Positions 27,647 through 35,301 of a stretch of 35,301 nucleotides of DNA are shown piece after piece. Position numbers and translations under genes: made by a program. This DNA is from an uncultured Pelagibacteraceae bacterium (GTDB taxonomy: Bacteria; Pseudomonadota; Alphaproteobacteria; Pelagibacterales; Pelagibacteraceae). Below the pieces are notes generated by a model. The model was not told the DNA's origin, did not search any database, and saw only the letters and a program-made list of their open reading frames with translations. The DNA is taken from contig CACAWM010000004.1 in NCBI GenBank assembly GCA_902536205.1, positions 1 through 35,301 of the forward strand, in the 5' to 3' direction. Numbering within the stretch: position 1 is the first letter of the stretch; each line of letters starts with the position of its first letter.

Positions 27647-27682
27647 AATTGTATAAATAAATAATAGACACCTTATACAATT
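27647..27682. promoter_or_regulatory. Perfect 10-bp inverted repeat between divergent genes
   Basis: AATTGTATAA at 27647-27656 and TTATACAATT at 27673-27682 are exact reverse complements separated by 16 bp. Each arm presents TGTATAA in its own direction, so they could be -10 elements of two face-to-face promoters serving NDUFA12 and the NrdJ-like gene, or a dimeric operator that would block both. There is no T-run to make it a terminator. Confidence 0.4.
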
Positions 27683-27718
27683 AATATATATCTAAATAAA
27701 GAGATTCCTGGAATTTTT

Positions 27719-28537
27719 ATGAAAAAATATATTGTTGAAACTTACTATACATGCACGTTCAAGACAGTTCATTCTTTAAACAATTTAAATGAGTCAGAAC
27801 TTAAAAAAATTGATCAAAGAACTGATGGTGAAGTAAAAGTTATAGATGTGAAACTAAATAACAGAAAAACTAAAAAAATTAGCGGAAAAAATGATAATAA
27901 ATCAAATGATGCTAGCCTAGATAAAAATTTGACAAAAAATTTCAAGGCTAAAATCAGTACATCGAATAATGTATCAAGTCATGAGAAAGTTAGTCAAAAA
28001 ATCAAAAATAATGATAGATTTAAAATGCCTGACAGACGAAAAGGATATATCCAAAAAGCTCAAATTGGAGACCATAAAGTTTATCTTCATACAGGTGAGT
28101 ATGATGATGGAAAAATCGGAGAAATATTTATAGATACTAATAAAGAAGGGGAATTAGTAAAAGCTATGATGAATAATTTTGCAATAGCCATTTCTCTAGG
28201 TTTACAGTATGGCGTACCGCTTGATGAATATGTTGATGCTTTTATCGATACGAAATTTGAACCATCAGGAAATGTAATAGGAAATGACAGAATACTAAGT
28301 GCATCCTCAATTCTTGATTATGTTTTTAGAGAGCTTGCAATCTCTTACTTAGGAAAAGAGGAATTAGCTCATACGCCCTCGATAGCAAGTACAAAAAATA
28401 TAGATACGAAAAGTGAAGACGACAAATTTTTAAAAATTGTTAAGAATATAACTTCAAAAGGTTTTGTAAGAAGCAATTATGAGGAAAAATTAGTAGATCT
28501 TTCAGATGTAAGAATAAATTTAAAAACAAAAAACTAA
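27719..28537 (+). CDS. Orphan NrdJ C-terminal-type domain protein
   Basis: A 272-residue protein. Residues ~101-215 resemble the C-terminal part of alphaproteobacterial B12-dependent (class II) ribonucleotide reductase: [67 protein letters not shown] and [16 protein letters not shown], then a late SKGFVRS. The catalytic (ATP-cone and barrel) part is absent and only one cysteine (Cys12) exists, so it cannot be a reductase alone. Residues 1-55 are a separate well-ordered segment ([20 protein letters not shown]) and 56-98 a Lys/Asn/Ser linker. Known split reductases (nrdJa/nrdJb of Pseudomonas) have the partner alongside; none is here. Function unknown. Confidence 0.75.
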   Translation: MKKYIVETYYTCTFKTVHSLNNLNESELKKIDQRTDGEVKVIDVKLNNRKTKKISGKNDNKSNDASLDKNLTKNFKAKISTSNNVSSHEKVSQKIKNNDRFKMPDRRKGYIQKAQIGDHKVYLHTGEYDDGKIGEIFIDTNKEGELVKAMMNNFAIAISLGLQYGVPLDEYVDAFIDTKFEPSGNVIGNDRILSASSILDYVFRELAISYLGKEELAHTPSIASTKNIDTKSEDDKFLKIVKNITSKGFVRSNYEEKLVDLSDVRINLKTKN

Positions 28538-30321
28538 TTATTTTTAATATCCTTTTTAATACTTAATTCTTTTAATTGATTATCATCTACCTCGGAGGGA
28601 GCTTGCATCATTAAATCTTGGGCATTTTGATTCATTGGAAAAAGAGTCACCTCTCTTATGTTCTCTTTATCTGCAAGCAACATAACTATTCTATCTATAC
28701 CCGGTGCAATACCTCCATGCGGAGGAGCTCCGTAACTTAATGCATTAATCATACCGCTAAACTTTTCATTTACCTTTTTTTTACTGTATCCCGCCACAGA
28801 AAATAATTTGTACATTAATTCAGGAATATGATTTCTTATAGCTCCAGATGATAATTCAATACCATTACACACTATATCATATTGATATGCTTTTATATCT
28901 AAAGGTTTATCAAAATTTAATTCTTTTAAATTTCCCTGCGGCATAGAAAATGGGTTATGACTAAATATAATTTTTTTTGAACTTTCATCAAACTCAAACA
29001 TTGGGTAATCAATAATCCAACAAAAAGCAAAAGTATCTTTTTCTATAATATCTAAATCTTTTGCAATTTTGTCTCTAGCTGATGCAAGGATTTTTTCAAT
29101 TTCTTGCTCTTTACCGCATGCTAGAAAAATGCTGTCACCTATTTCAGCATTACAAACTTTCATAATTTCTTTTATTGAGGTCTCACTGAAAAATTTACCA
29201 ATTGGGCCTTTTCCTTTGAGCTCTTTTTCTCGTTCTAAAGTAAAATACGCTAAGCCAGATGCACCTTGTTCTTTGGCCCATTTGTCAATGTTATCAAAAA
29301 AACTTCTTGGTTTATCTTTAGTATTTTTTGTAATTATTGCTCTGACAATTGATCCTTTTTCGACTGATTTTTTAAATATATCAAATTTTACATCTGGCCT
29401 TTTAAATATTTCAGTTATAGTTTTAATAACTAAAGGATTTCTCAAATCTGGCTTATCTGTTCCATATTTTTCCATTGCTTCTTTAAAAGGTATCCTTGGA
29501 AATTTTATATTTGATATTTTTTTTGTAGAAAATTTTTTAAACAGGTTAACCATTAATTTTTCAACAACATTAAAAACGTCCTCTTGTTCAACAAAAGACA
29601 TTTCTAAGTCTAATTGATAAAATTCACCCGGGCTTCGATCTGCTCTAGCATCTTCATCTCGAAAGCACGGAGCTATCTGGAAATATTTGTCAAAACCAGA
29701 TACCATAATAAGTTGTTTAAATTGTTGTGGAGCTTGAGGTAGCGCATAAAATTTACCTGGGTTCAGTCTACTGGGCACTAAAAAATCCCTAGCTCCTTCC
29801 GGGCTAGATGAAGTTAAAATTGGAGTTTGATATTCCAAAAAACCTAATTTTATCATTTCGGTTCTTATAAAAGATATTATGTTAGATCTTAATATTATAT
29901 TTTTATGCATCTCATCTCTTCGCAAATCGAGAAACCTGTACTTTAATCTAATCTCCTCTGGATAATCTTGTTCTCCAAAAACCGGCATTGGTAATTCTAG
30001 TGAATTAGATAAAATTTCTACATGCTGAATAACAATTTCAATTTTTCCTGTTTTTAAATCTAAGTTTTCTGTTCCGCTTGATCTTTTTACTACTTTACCT
30101 TTTATTTTAAGAACCGTTTCTGGTTTTGATCTCTCAAGTATTGGAAAGAAACTATTTTTATTTTCAATAACACATTGTGTAATTCCATAATGATCTCTCA
30201 AATCAATAAAAAGTAAATTTCCATGATCCCTTTTTCTATGTAACCATCCAGAAAGATGGACAGTTTGATCAATTTCCTTTTCGCTCAATTCTGAACAATT
30301 ATGTGTTCTATATTTATTCAT
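28534..30321 (-). CDS. aspS: Aspartyl-tRNA synthetase
   Basis: A class II synthetase of 595 residues, the bacterial type. An N-terminal OB anticodon-binding domain ([21 protein letters not shown]) is followed by the catalytic core with motif 2 ([19 protein letters not shown]). The bacterial GAD insertion comes next (~residues 280-420), then motif 3 ([13 protein letters not shown]). Whether it is discriminating or also charges tRNA-Asn cannot be settled here. Its ATG overlaps the hda stop by 4 nt, and its own stop interlocks with the NrdJ-like gene through CTAA. Confidence 0.97.
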   Translation of the reverse strand: MNKYRTHNCSELSEKEIDQTVHLSGWLHRKRDHGNLLFIDLRDHYGITQCVIENKNSFFPILERSKPETVLKIKGKVVKRSSGTENLDLKTGKIEIVIQHVEILSNSLELPMPVFGEQDYPEEIRLKYRFLDLRRDEMHKNIILRSNIISFIRTEMIKLGFLEYQTPILTSSSPEGARDFLVPSRLNPGKFYALPQAPQQFKQLIMVSGFDKYFQIAPCFRDEDARADRSPGEFYQLDLEMSFVEQEDVFNVVEKLMVNLFKKFSTKKISNIKFPRIPFKEAMEKYGTDKPDLRNPLVIKTITEIFKRPDVKFDIFKKSVEKGSIVRAIITKNTKDKPRSFFDNIDKWAKEQGASGLAYFTLEREKELKGKGPIGKFFSETSIKEIMKVCNAEIGDSIFLACGKEQEIEKILASARDKIAKDLDIIEKDTFAFCWIIDYPMFEFDESSKKIIFSHNPFSMPQGNLKELNFDKPLDIKAYQYDIVCNGIELSSGAIRNHIPELMYKLFSVAGYSKKKVNEKFSGMINALSYGAPPHGGIAPGIDRIVMLLADKENIREVTLFPMNQNAQDLMMQAPSEVDDNQLKELSIKKDIKNN

Positions 30322-30974
30322 TGGTCTAGTACTTTTTTTATTAGATTAATATTAATTGATTTTCCAGTGGATAAAGACAATTCATCGAGTTCTTTCAGAA
30401 ATTTAAACATTTTTTCGTAAGATCTTTCTACATTATTTATTATGAAGTCTGAGACTTTAGGGTTTACACTTATCTGCTTATCGGACAAAGTTTTTGATAT
30501 AATTACCTTTAAAAGATCATCAGTTGGTAATTCTATACCTATATAAACAAAACTATTTATTCTAGATTGAAGATCTCGTAAATTAAAATTAATACTTTTA
30601 ATTGATTGAGTAGAGTTTATTAATACATAGTTTTCAAGTTGTTTTGATTGATTTAAGATTGAATAAAATAACTTTTCTTCAATATTATTATCAAAGCTAT
30701 CAATTATTAAACAATCCAGAGTACTTAAATCTTTTATTATTTGATCACTAATATTTTTTGCGTCTACTAATTTTATTCTTTGTATTTTTTTTTCTAAAAT
30801 TTTTGTTAAATGAGTTTTTCCTGAGCCGGTTGCACCAAAAATATTCAACCATTTTCCAGGCCAAGTAGGCCAACTTTCAATTAATTTATATGCAGAAAAA
30901 TTATTGCTTGAAACAAAAAAATCTTGATCATAATATTTTTTCGAAAAGGGAAATTTAAATATAAGTTGACTCAT
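30318..30974 (-). CDS. hda: Hda-like DnaA-family AAA+ regulator
   Basis: A 218-residue DnaA-like ATPase lacking the DnaA N-terminal and DNA-binding domains. Hda/HdaA proteins promote ATP hydrolysis on DnaA to prevent re-initiation of replication. The N-terminal FKFPF stretch matches the sliding-clamp (beta) binding region of Hda. Walker A is GATGSGKT (47-54) and Walker B is LIIDSFD (~89-95). A lid region (ISVNPKVSDFIINNVERSYEKM) completes the fold. It lies 1 nt after a DUF2066-like fragment and overlaps aspS by 4 nt. Confidence 0.87.
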   Translation of the reverse strand: MSQLIFKFPFSKKYYDQDFFVSSNNFSAYKLIESWPTWPGKWLNIFGATGSGKTHLTKILEKKIQRIKLVDAKNISDQIIKDLSTLDCLIIDSFDNNIEEKLFYSILNQSKQLENYVLINSTQSIKSINFNLRDLQSRINSFVYIGIELPTDDLLKVIISKTLSDKQISVNPKVSDFIINNVERSYEKMFKFLKELDELSLSTGKSININLIKKVLDQ

Positions 30975-30975
30975 T

Positions 30976-31191
30976 TTATAATGATCTAATTATCCAGCTT
31001 TCATTTACTAATTCCAAATTAATACTCTTTTTTTTTAATTGTTGTATTATTTTATCTAATTTACCTAAATACTTTATTCTTAAATTTATATAATCTTTAT
31101 TAAATTCCTGAACGTAAACATTCTCTATTAAATCAATTTTTTTTATTATTGAATTTAGTTCAACAAAATTAGTTTTTTTACTTAAATACAT
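30976..31191 (-). CDS. Small protein, likely C-terminal remnant of a DUF2066-type gene
   Basis: A 71-residue ORF starting MYLSKKTNFVELN and ending LELVNESWIIRSL. The beta-alpha pattern (VYVQEFNKDYINLRIKYLG followed by a helix and a final strand with Trp) resembles the end of DUF2066 proteins, which sit next to hda in some other proteobacteria (recalled for Pseudomonas). The same frame stays open without an ATG from 31191 up to about 31269 and reads plausibly as protein (PENLIDIGTPSFLNVQ), suggesting the true gene began further upstream and lost its 5' part. Whether the fragment is still made is unknown. Confidence 0.5.
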   Translation of the reverse strand: MYLSKKTNFVELNSIIKKIDLIENVYVQEFNKDYINLRIKYLGKLDKIIQQLKKKSINLELVNESWIIRSL

Positions 31192-31211
31192 TTGTACATT
31201 TAAAAAAGACG

Positions 31212-31484
31212 GTGTTCCAATATCTATTAAGTTTTCAGGAGGCAGGAAAAGTTTTAAGGAATGAAAAAGTTAATTCCACAGACGAATTTCTTGTAAAAAA
31301 AAGAGATCCACTTATTTTACCACCTGATTTCGAGGACCTGCCAAAGCCAGATTCAAGAATAGAGAACAAAAAAGAGAAAAAAAATACTTTAAAGAAGATT
31401 TTGAACGCATCTAATGAGGAAACCTCATCAAAAAATTCATCTTCTTCAACTGAAAAAACAATACTTAATAGAATAAGAAATTGA
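31212..31484 (+). CDS. BamF/DUF3035-like protein, apparently missing its lipoprotein signal
   Basis: A 90-residue ORF whose core TDEFLVKKRDPLILPPDFED matches the DUF3035 (BamF) family, an alphaproteobacterial lipoprotein linked to the outer-membrane BAM complex. Such proteins start with a signal peptide and a lipobox cysteine; here the only in-frame start is GTG at 31212, followed by FQYLLSFQEAGKVL, with neither. No other frame just upstream supplies a signal. The AGGAGG at 31237-31242 lies inside the codons and has no usable in-frame start after it. The stop overlaps the pgi start as TTGA. A 5'-truncated remnant is the likeliest reading. Confidence 0.5.
   Translation: MFQYLLSFQEAGKVLRNEKVNSTDEFLVKKRDPLILPPDFEDLPKPDSRIENKKEKKNTLKKILNASNEETSSKNSSSSTEKTILNRIRN
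31225..31245. other. Suspected rearrangement or chimeric junction
   Basis: Here the coding-like reading of the minus-strand DUF2066-type frame (ENLIDIG..., ending near 31236) meets the coding-like reading of the plus-strand BamF-type frame (FQEAGKVLRNEK, from about 31233). Both lack the N-terminal part expected for their families, and only 20 bp separate the nominal start codons. A deletion, an inversion or an assembly/amplification chimera would each leave this structure. Confidence 0.45.
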
Positions 31485-32695
31485 TAAATATTCATTTTTC
31501 ATCAAAAAAAAATAAAAAAAAATTTCAAAAAAAGTCATTTGATAATTTCAATAAGTTGATAACAAATATAAATAAAGATATTTCAAATTCTTCGAAAACG
31601 TTAAACATTTTAAATACAAAATTTAAATTTAATTTTAATCTTAAGGATCTAAGGAGATTTAAAAAATTTAATACCGTTGCAATAATAGGAATGGGAGGAT
31701 CTATACTTGGCGCGGCAGCAATTTATGATTTTTTAAAATTCAAAATTAAAAAAAAATTTTATTTTTTTGATAATTTAGATCAAGACAGCATTCAAGAAAT
31801 AAAGCAAAATGAGAATTTAAATAAAGTTCTTTTTCTTATAATCTCTAAGTCAGGTAATACCATTGAGACTTTAAGTAATGCTTTTTCTTTGGGTGTGTTA
31901 AATAAAAATTCTAAGAATATTATAGTTATAGCTGAGAGAAAAAATAATTTATTATTTTCTTTATCAAAAAAACTTAACTTATTCTTTATCGAGCACAAAA
32001 AACACGTAGGCGGAAGGTACTCAGTGCTGTCTGAAACAGGTGTCATCCCAGCTTATTTGATGGGCTTAAATATTGAAAAACTAAGATCTAATATTCAAAA
32101 ATTTCTTAAGGGAAAAAATAAAATTATTCTAAGAAACAACGTAATAAAATTAGCAAGTTTTATGAGTTCAAAAAAATTTAATAATCTAATTTTTCTTAAT
32201 TACATACCTCAACTAGAAAAGTTTCTTTATTGGTGCCAGCAATTAATTGCAGAAAGTTTAGGTAAAAATAAACTTGGTTTTTTACCAGTAGTTTCAAATG
32301 CTCCCAAAGATCATCATAGTCTTTTACAACTTTATCTTGATGGCCCAAAAGATAAATTATTTACCATTTTTAGTTATGAAGGAAAATTAAAAAAAAAAAC
32401 TAAATTCAATATGCTTGTAAAAGAGGAAAATTTTTTAAATAAAAAAAGTTTAAGTGAAATTAAAATTGCCCAAAAAAATGCTTTAATAAAAGTTCTTAAA
32501 AAAAAGGATATTCCTTTTCGAGAATTTAAATTTAAAAAAATAGATGAAACTATTTTGGGTGAATTATTTTCCTATTTTATAGTTGAAACAGTTTTAATTG
32601 GAAAACTTCTCAAAATTGACCCTTTTAATCAGCCTGCTGTTGAAGAAGTAAAAATATTAACAAAAAAATTTCTCAGCAAAAAAAACCAAAAATAA
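31481..32695 (+). CDS. pgi: Glucose-6-phosphate isomerase, short form
   Basis: It interconverts glucose-6-phosphate and fructose-6-phosphate. Two SIS domains are present: IIGMGGSILGAAAIYD and LIISKSGNTIETLSNA. The isomerase signatures GGRYSVLSETGVIPAYLMG, SNAPKDHHSLLQLYLDGP (catalytic His) and PFNQPAVEEVK (catalytic Lys) are also visible. At 404 residues it is shorter than the ~550-residue E. coli type, a known compact variant. It starts with TTG at 31481, overlapping the upstream stop (TTGA); no nearby ATG is in frame, so translation may depend on re-initiation. The 3' end overlaps rsmD on the other strand by 23 nt. Confidence 0.92.
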   Translation: MINIHFSSKKNKKKFQKKSFDNFNKLITNINKDISNSSKTLNILNTKFKFNFNLKDLRRFKKFNTVAIIGMGGSILGAAAIYDFLKFKIKKKFYFFDNLDQDSIQEIKQNENLNKVLFLIISKSGNTIETLSNAFSLGVLNKNSKNIIVIAERKNNLLFSLSKKLNLFFIEHKKHVGGRYSVLSETGVIPAYLMGLNIEKLRSNIQKFLKGKNKIILRNNVIKLASFMSSKKFNNLIFLNYIPQLEKFLYWCQQLIAESLGKNKLGFLPVVSNAPKDHHSLLQLYLDGPKDKLFTIFSYEGKLKKKTKFNMLVKEENFLNKKSLSEIKIAQKNALIKVLKKKDIPFREFKFKKIDETILGELFSYFIVETVLIGKLLKIDPFNQPAVEEVKILTKKFLSKKNQK

Positions 32696-33239
32696 TTTTT
32701 GATCTTCCATAAATTTTGTAATTAATTACGTTAATTAGATTATCAAAATTATCAATAGTTTTTTTTTCTCTATGCAGAACAATCAGATGTTTCGATTTAT
32801 AAATTTCGCCTTTTTTCATAGTTTTTAATACATTAAGAAAATCATTTTCAACAAAAGGAGGATCCAAGAAAATCAAATCAAATTTTTTTTTTATCATTGT
32901 TTCGTTCTTTAAAAAATTTTCTACCCGATCGGATATAACCAAAGCTTTTTCTTTTATGGATAATTTATTTAAATTTTCTTTAAGAATATTTGAAGAGCTT
33001 TTATCCTTTTCAATAAATGTAACTTTTCGTGCACCCCTTGAAATACATTCTATTCCAAATGAACCAATGCCAGAGTATAGGTCTAGAATATTAGAATTTT
33101 TAATTTCTATGTTAAAAGAATTTGAGTGTTTTAAAATATTAAAAATATTTTCTCTAACAATATCTTTAAGAGGTCTTGTTTGTAAGTTTTTTACAAAGTC
33201 AATTGATTTACCTTTTAATTTCCCGCTTATAATTCTCAT
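32673..33239 (-). CDS. rsmD: 16S rRNA (guanine966-N2)-methyltransferase RsmD
   Basis: It methylates G966 of 16S rRNA. The ATG at 33239 gives 188 residues starting MRIISGKLKGKSIDF, the standard family N-terminus, and an ATGA overlap with the purD stop; an upstream in-frame ATG at 33290 is rejected. The conserved TRPLKDIVRENIFNIL, the SAM-binding DLYSGIGSFGIE (~53-64) and the catalytic DPPF (~126-129) are present. It probably forms one transcript with purD. Confidence 0.95.
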   Translation of the reverse strand: MRIISGKLKGKSIDFVKNLQTRPLKDIVRENIFNILKHSNSFNIEIKNSNILDLYSGIGSFGIECISRGARKVTFIEKDKSSSNILKENLNKLSIKEKALVISDRVENFLKNETMIKKKFDLIFLDPPFVENDFLNVLKTMKKGEIYKSKHLIVLHREKKTIDNFDNLINVINYKIYGRSKIIFGFFC

Positions 33240-34501
33240 TTTACAATTACTCTCCAACCTATATCTTTTCGGTAAAATCCCCCTTTCCAATTAATTTTTC
33301 GAATAATAGAAATTATTTTTTGTCTGATAGTTGAAAAATTTTTACCAATTGAAGTTACATTTAACACCCTTCCTCCATTTGATATAATTTGACCCTTTTT
33401 GATTTGTGTTCCGGCTTGATATATGAAATCATTTTTTAACAATTTAATTTTATTAAAGTTTTTAATTTTTACATTTTTTTTATATTTACCAGGATAACCT
33501 TTAGAGCATAATACTATTGTCATACATTTTTCTTTTATCCATTTTATTTTTAGATTTTTTAATTCATTATTAATTGTGCTTATAAAAATTTTTACAATAT
33601 CTGTTTTTAATCTTGGAATTATAACCTGACATTCTGGATCACCCATTCTAATATTATATTCAATTAGATATGGTTCATTTTTTTTAATCATCAAACCCAC
33701 ATATAAAAAACCAGAGTAAGGATTCCCAATTCTTTTAAGAGCAGATAATGTTGGTTTAATTATTTTATTAATTATTTTTTTTTCCAGTTTTTCATTAATG
33801 ATTGGAGCTGGAGAGTACGCTCCCATACCACCAGTATTAGGTCCTTTATCATTTTCAAAAACACGCTTATGATCTTGGGCTGAGCCAAAAAACTTAAAAT
33901 TATTTCTATCTACGATAACAAAATAACTAGCCTCTTCTCCTGATAAAAATTCTTCTAAGACAACTTTATTTGATGATTTAAACTTCCCTTTAAATATTTC
34001 AAATGACGTTTCTAAAACTTGTTTTCTTGATTTACAAATCTTAACCCCTTTTCCAGCAGCTAATCCGTCGGCCTTAACAACTATTGGAAGTTTACAAACA
34101 TCCAAAAAATTATAAATTTGATGTTTATTTTTACAAATTTGAAACTTTGCTGTTGGAATATTATTTTTTTTGCAAATCATTTTCATAAAAGCTTTTGAAC
34201 CTTCAAGCTTTGCAGCATATTTACTTGGCCCAAACACTTTGATTTTATTCTTTTTTAAAAAATCAACGATCCCTTTTACCAATGGTTCCTCAGGTCCGAC
34301 GATTATTAAATCAATTTTATGTAATTTTATTAAACCGAGTATTTTCTGAAAATTCAATATATCGACACTAATATTAGTAGCTATTTTTGCAGTTCCTGGA
34401 TTGCCTGGGAAACAAAAAATTTTTTGTACTAATTTAGACTCATGCATCTTTTTGCATAAAGCATGCTCTCTACCACCACTACCAATTAATCCAATATTCA
34501 T
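33236..34501 (-). CDS. purD: Phosphoribosylamine-glycine ligase
   Basis: It catalyses the second step of purine synthesis, joining glycine to phosphoribosylamine with ATP. The ATG at 34501 gives 421 residues (MNIGLIGSGGREHALC), the expected start and length; the in-frame extension to 34567 would overlap the divergent DUF2093 gene. Landmarks are FCFPGNPGTAKIA, VGPEEPLVKGI, the ATP-grasp loop VVKADGLAAGKGVKIC, GSAQDHKRVFENDKGPNTGGMGAYSPAP and NIRMGDPECQVIIPRL. It overlaps rsmD by 4 nt. Confidence 0.97.
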   Translation of the reverse strand: MNIGLIGSGGREHALCKKMHESKLVQKIFCFPGNPGTAKIATNISVDILNFQKILGLIKLHKIDLIIVGPEEPLVKGIVDFLKKNKIKVFGPSKYAAKLEGSKAFMKMICKKNNIPTAKFQICKNKHQIYNFLDVCKLPIVVKADGLAAGKGVKICKSRKQVLETSFEIFKGKFKSSNKVVLEEFLSGEEASYFVIVDRNNFKFFGSAQDHKRVFENDKGPNTGGMGAYSPAPIINEKLEKKIINKIIKPTLSALKRIGNPYSGFLYVGLMIKKNEPYLIEYNIRMGDPECQVIIPRLKTDIVKIFISTINNELKNLKIKWIKEKCMTIVLCSKGYPGKYKKNVKIKNFNKIKLLKNDFIYQAGTQIKKGQIISNGGRVLNVTSIGKNFSTIRQKIISIIRKINWKGGFYRKDIGWRVIVK

Positions 34502-34529
34502 AATGAAATATATATTGTATATTTTATTG

Positions 34530-34724
34530 ATGGGTAAAAAAAAAGCTAAACTTATTTTTAAACACAACTATTTTGAAGTAGTAGAAGATGGTGATCACGT
34601 CTTATGTGCAATATCTGGTAAAGAAATTCAATTAGAGAATTTAAATTATTGGAATGTAGATTTACAAGAAGCATATTTTTCTCCAATTGAAGTCAATGAG
34701 AGATATAAAAATAAAAAAAATTAA
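34530..34724 (+). CDS. DUF2093 small conserved protein
   Basis: A 64-residue protein starting MGKKKAKLIFKHNYFEVVED. It has the family stretch HVLCAISGKEIQLENLNYWNVDLQEAYFS-like (residues ~22-49), which marks DUF2093, a small alphaproteobacterial family of unknown function usually found near purD and xseA. An in-frame ATG at 34503 would add nine hydrophobic residues. It is divergent from purD with only 28 bp between starts, and ends 1 nt from the convergent acyltransferase gene. xseA is absent here. Confidence 0.87.
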   Translation: MGKKKAKLIFKHNYFEVVEDGDHVLCAISGKEIQLENLNYWNVDLQEAYFSPIEVNERYKNKKN

Positions 34725-34725
34725 T

Positions 34726-35301
34726 TTATTTCCACCTATTATGTGTCCAGATCCATTGTTCTGGATTTTTAATGATCATTTTTTCTAAAATTTTATTTAA
34801 AGCAATTGTCAAATCTATTTTATTTTTGAACGTATCTGGTCTAATTTTATTTTGAAATTCAATTACAAAATTGTCATCTTTATTTCTCTCAATTAAGACA
34901 GGGATGATATCTAAATTAAATTTAATCGATAGTTGAGCTGGTAAAGAGGTTGTTAAAGCCGGCTCGTCGAAAAAATCTATTCTTTCTCCCTCACTTACTC
35001 TTTGATCAATCATAAGGGCTATAGAATGTTTTTTTTTGATATAATCAATTGACTCCCTTACACCATTAATACCTTTTCTAATTTGATTTTGGCAAACGTA
35101 TTTTTTTCTTAGGTATTCCATAAAAGGATTTAAAAATAAATTATTAAGCGGCCTATAAATTGTTGCTAACGGAATATTTTTTTTTGTTATTTCCATAGAC
35201 ATCAATTCAAAATTTGCAAAATGACCTGAAATAAAAATTACTGGTTTTTTCTTTTCAACTATTTCAGCTAAATTTTCTTCTCCTTTAAAAGTAATATGAG
35301 T
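34726..35301 (-). CDS. LpxL/HtrB-family lipid A acyltransferase (5' end outside window)
   Basis: An inner-membrane acyltransferase adding a secondary acyl chain to lipid A or a related lipid. 191 codons are visible and the frame is open to the right edge, so the N-terminus with its membrane anchor is missing. The catalytic HX4(D/E) motif is HFANFE in FISGHFANFELM. Further landmarks are TIYRPLNNLFLNPFM, IKKKHSIALMIDQRVSEGE (the conserved Asp-Gln region), FFDEPALTTSLPAQL and the terminal PEQWIWTHNRWK. LpxL and LpxM-type specificity cannot be separated. Confidence 0.9.
   Translation of the reverse strand, partial: THITFKGEENLAEIVEKKKPVIFISGHFANFELMSMEITKKNIPLATIYRPLNNLFLNPFMEYLRKKYVCQNQIRKGINGVRESIDYIKKKHSIALMIDQRVSEGERIDFFDEPALTTSLPAQLSIKFNLDIIPVLIERNKDDNFVIEFQNKIRPDTFKNKIDLTIALNKILEKMIIKNPEQWIWTHNRWK

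Noticed and set aside
29069..29617. 182-residue plus-strand ORF inside aspS
   Set aside because: It lies fully antisense to conserved aspS coding sequence and has no recognisable domain.
31235..31495. 86-residue minus-strand ORF opposite the BamF-like gene
   Set aside because: Its sequence mirrors the Ser/Glu/Lys-rich plus-strand protein and has no family-like motif; the plus-strand TDEFLVKKRDPLILPPDF core is the real signal.
1..35301. CRISPR arrays, insertion sequences, prophage or integron features
   Set aside because: No regularly spaced repeats, transposase-like or integrase-like proteins, or long terminal repeats were seen; all long ORFs are assigned to chromosomal families.

Overview
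The window is a dense, strongly AT-rich stretch of bacterial chromosome. It looks like the streamlined marine alphaproteobacterial SAR11 clade (Pelagibacterales). This assignment rests on gene content and alphaproteobacterial neighbourhoods: iscR-sufBCDSU-sufT-sufA beside tyrS/anmK, mrcA-prfB beside rne, aroQ-accB-accC beside DUF2155 and NDUFA12, and purD beside DUF2093. Near-zero spacing, 1-4 nt overlaps, Lys/Asn/Ile-rich proteins and the absence of mobile elements agree with it. No marker gene proves the clade. No intergenic stretch exceeds 300 bases; the longest, about 120-145 bases, lie before glnA, between iscR and a hydrolase, and between mrcA and rne.

Layout: (1) 1-3089, minus strand: trigger factor (cut by the left edge), tRNA-Leu(UAG), a WecA/MraY-type polyprenyl-phosphate sugar transferase and an EamA exporter. 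(2) 3213-6638: glutamine synthetase facing tail-to-tail a glutaminase with animal-GLS-like architecture (EF-hand-like N-terminus, glutaminase core, ankyrin repeats). (3) 6699-12818, minus strand: the complete SUF iron-sulfur operon led by an IscR-type regulator, divergent from an alpha/beta hydrolase, with a strong Fur-box-like sequence between them. (4) 13604-16016: anmK and tyrS. (5) 16009-21635, minus strand: mrcA, prfB (with the classical programmed +1 frameshift) and an AsmA-like protein, joined by TAATG stop/start overlaps. (6) 21781-24555: an RNase E/G without any cysteine, then thiSG. (7) 24582-27618: aroQ-accB-accC, DUF2155 and NDUFA12. (8) 27719-28537: an orphan protein matching the C-terminal domain of B12-dependent ribonucleotide reductase. 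(9) 28534-31191, minus strand: aspS, hda and a DUF2066-like fragment. (10) 31212-32695: a BamF-like fragment and pgi. (11) 32673-35301: rsmD, purD, DUF2093 and a lipid A acyltransferase cut by the right edge.

Most genes are core housekeeping: nitrogen assimilation, Fe-S biogenesis, cell wall, translation, fatty acid, thiamine and purine synthesis. The points that stand out are the eukaryote-like glutaminase next to glnA, the orphan NrdJ-type domain, the cysteine-free RNase E, the Fur-box-like site at the suf operon, eight convergent gene pairs with no room for terminators (four interlocked by a 4-nt double stop), and a head-to-head junction near 31235 where two divergent genes both seem to have lost their 5' ends.
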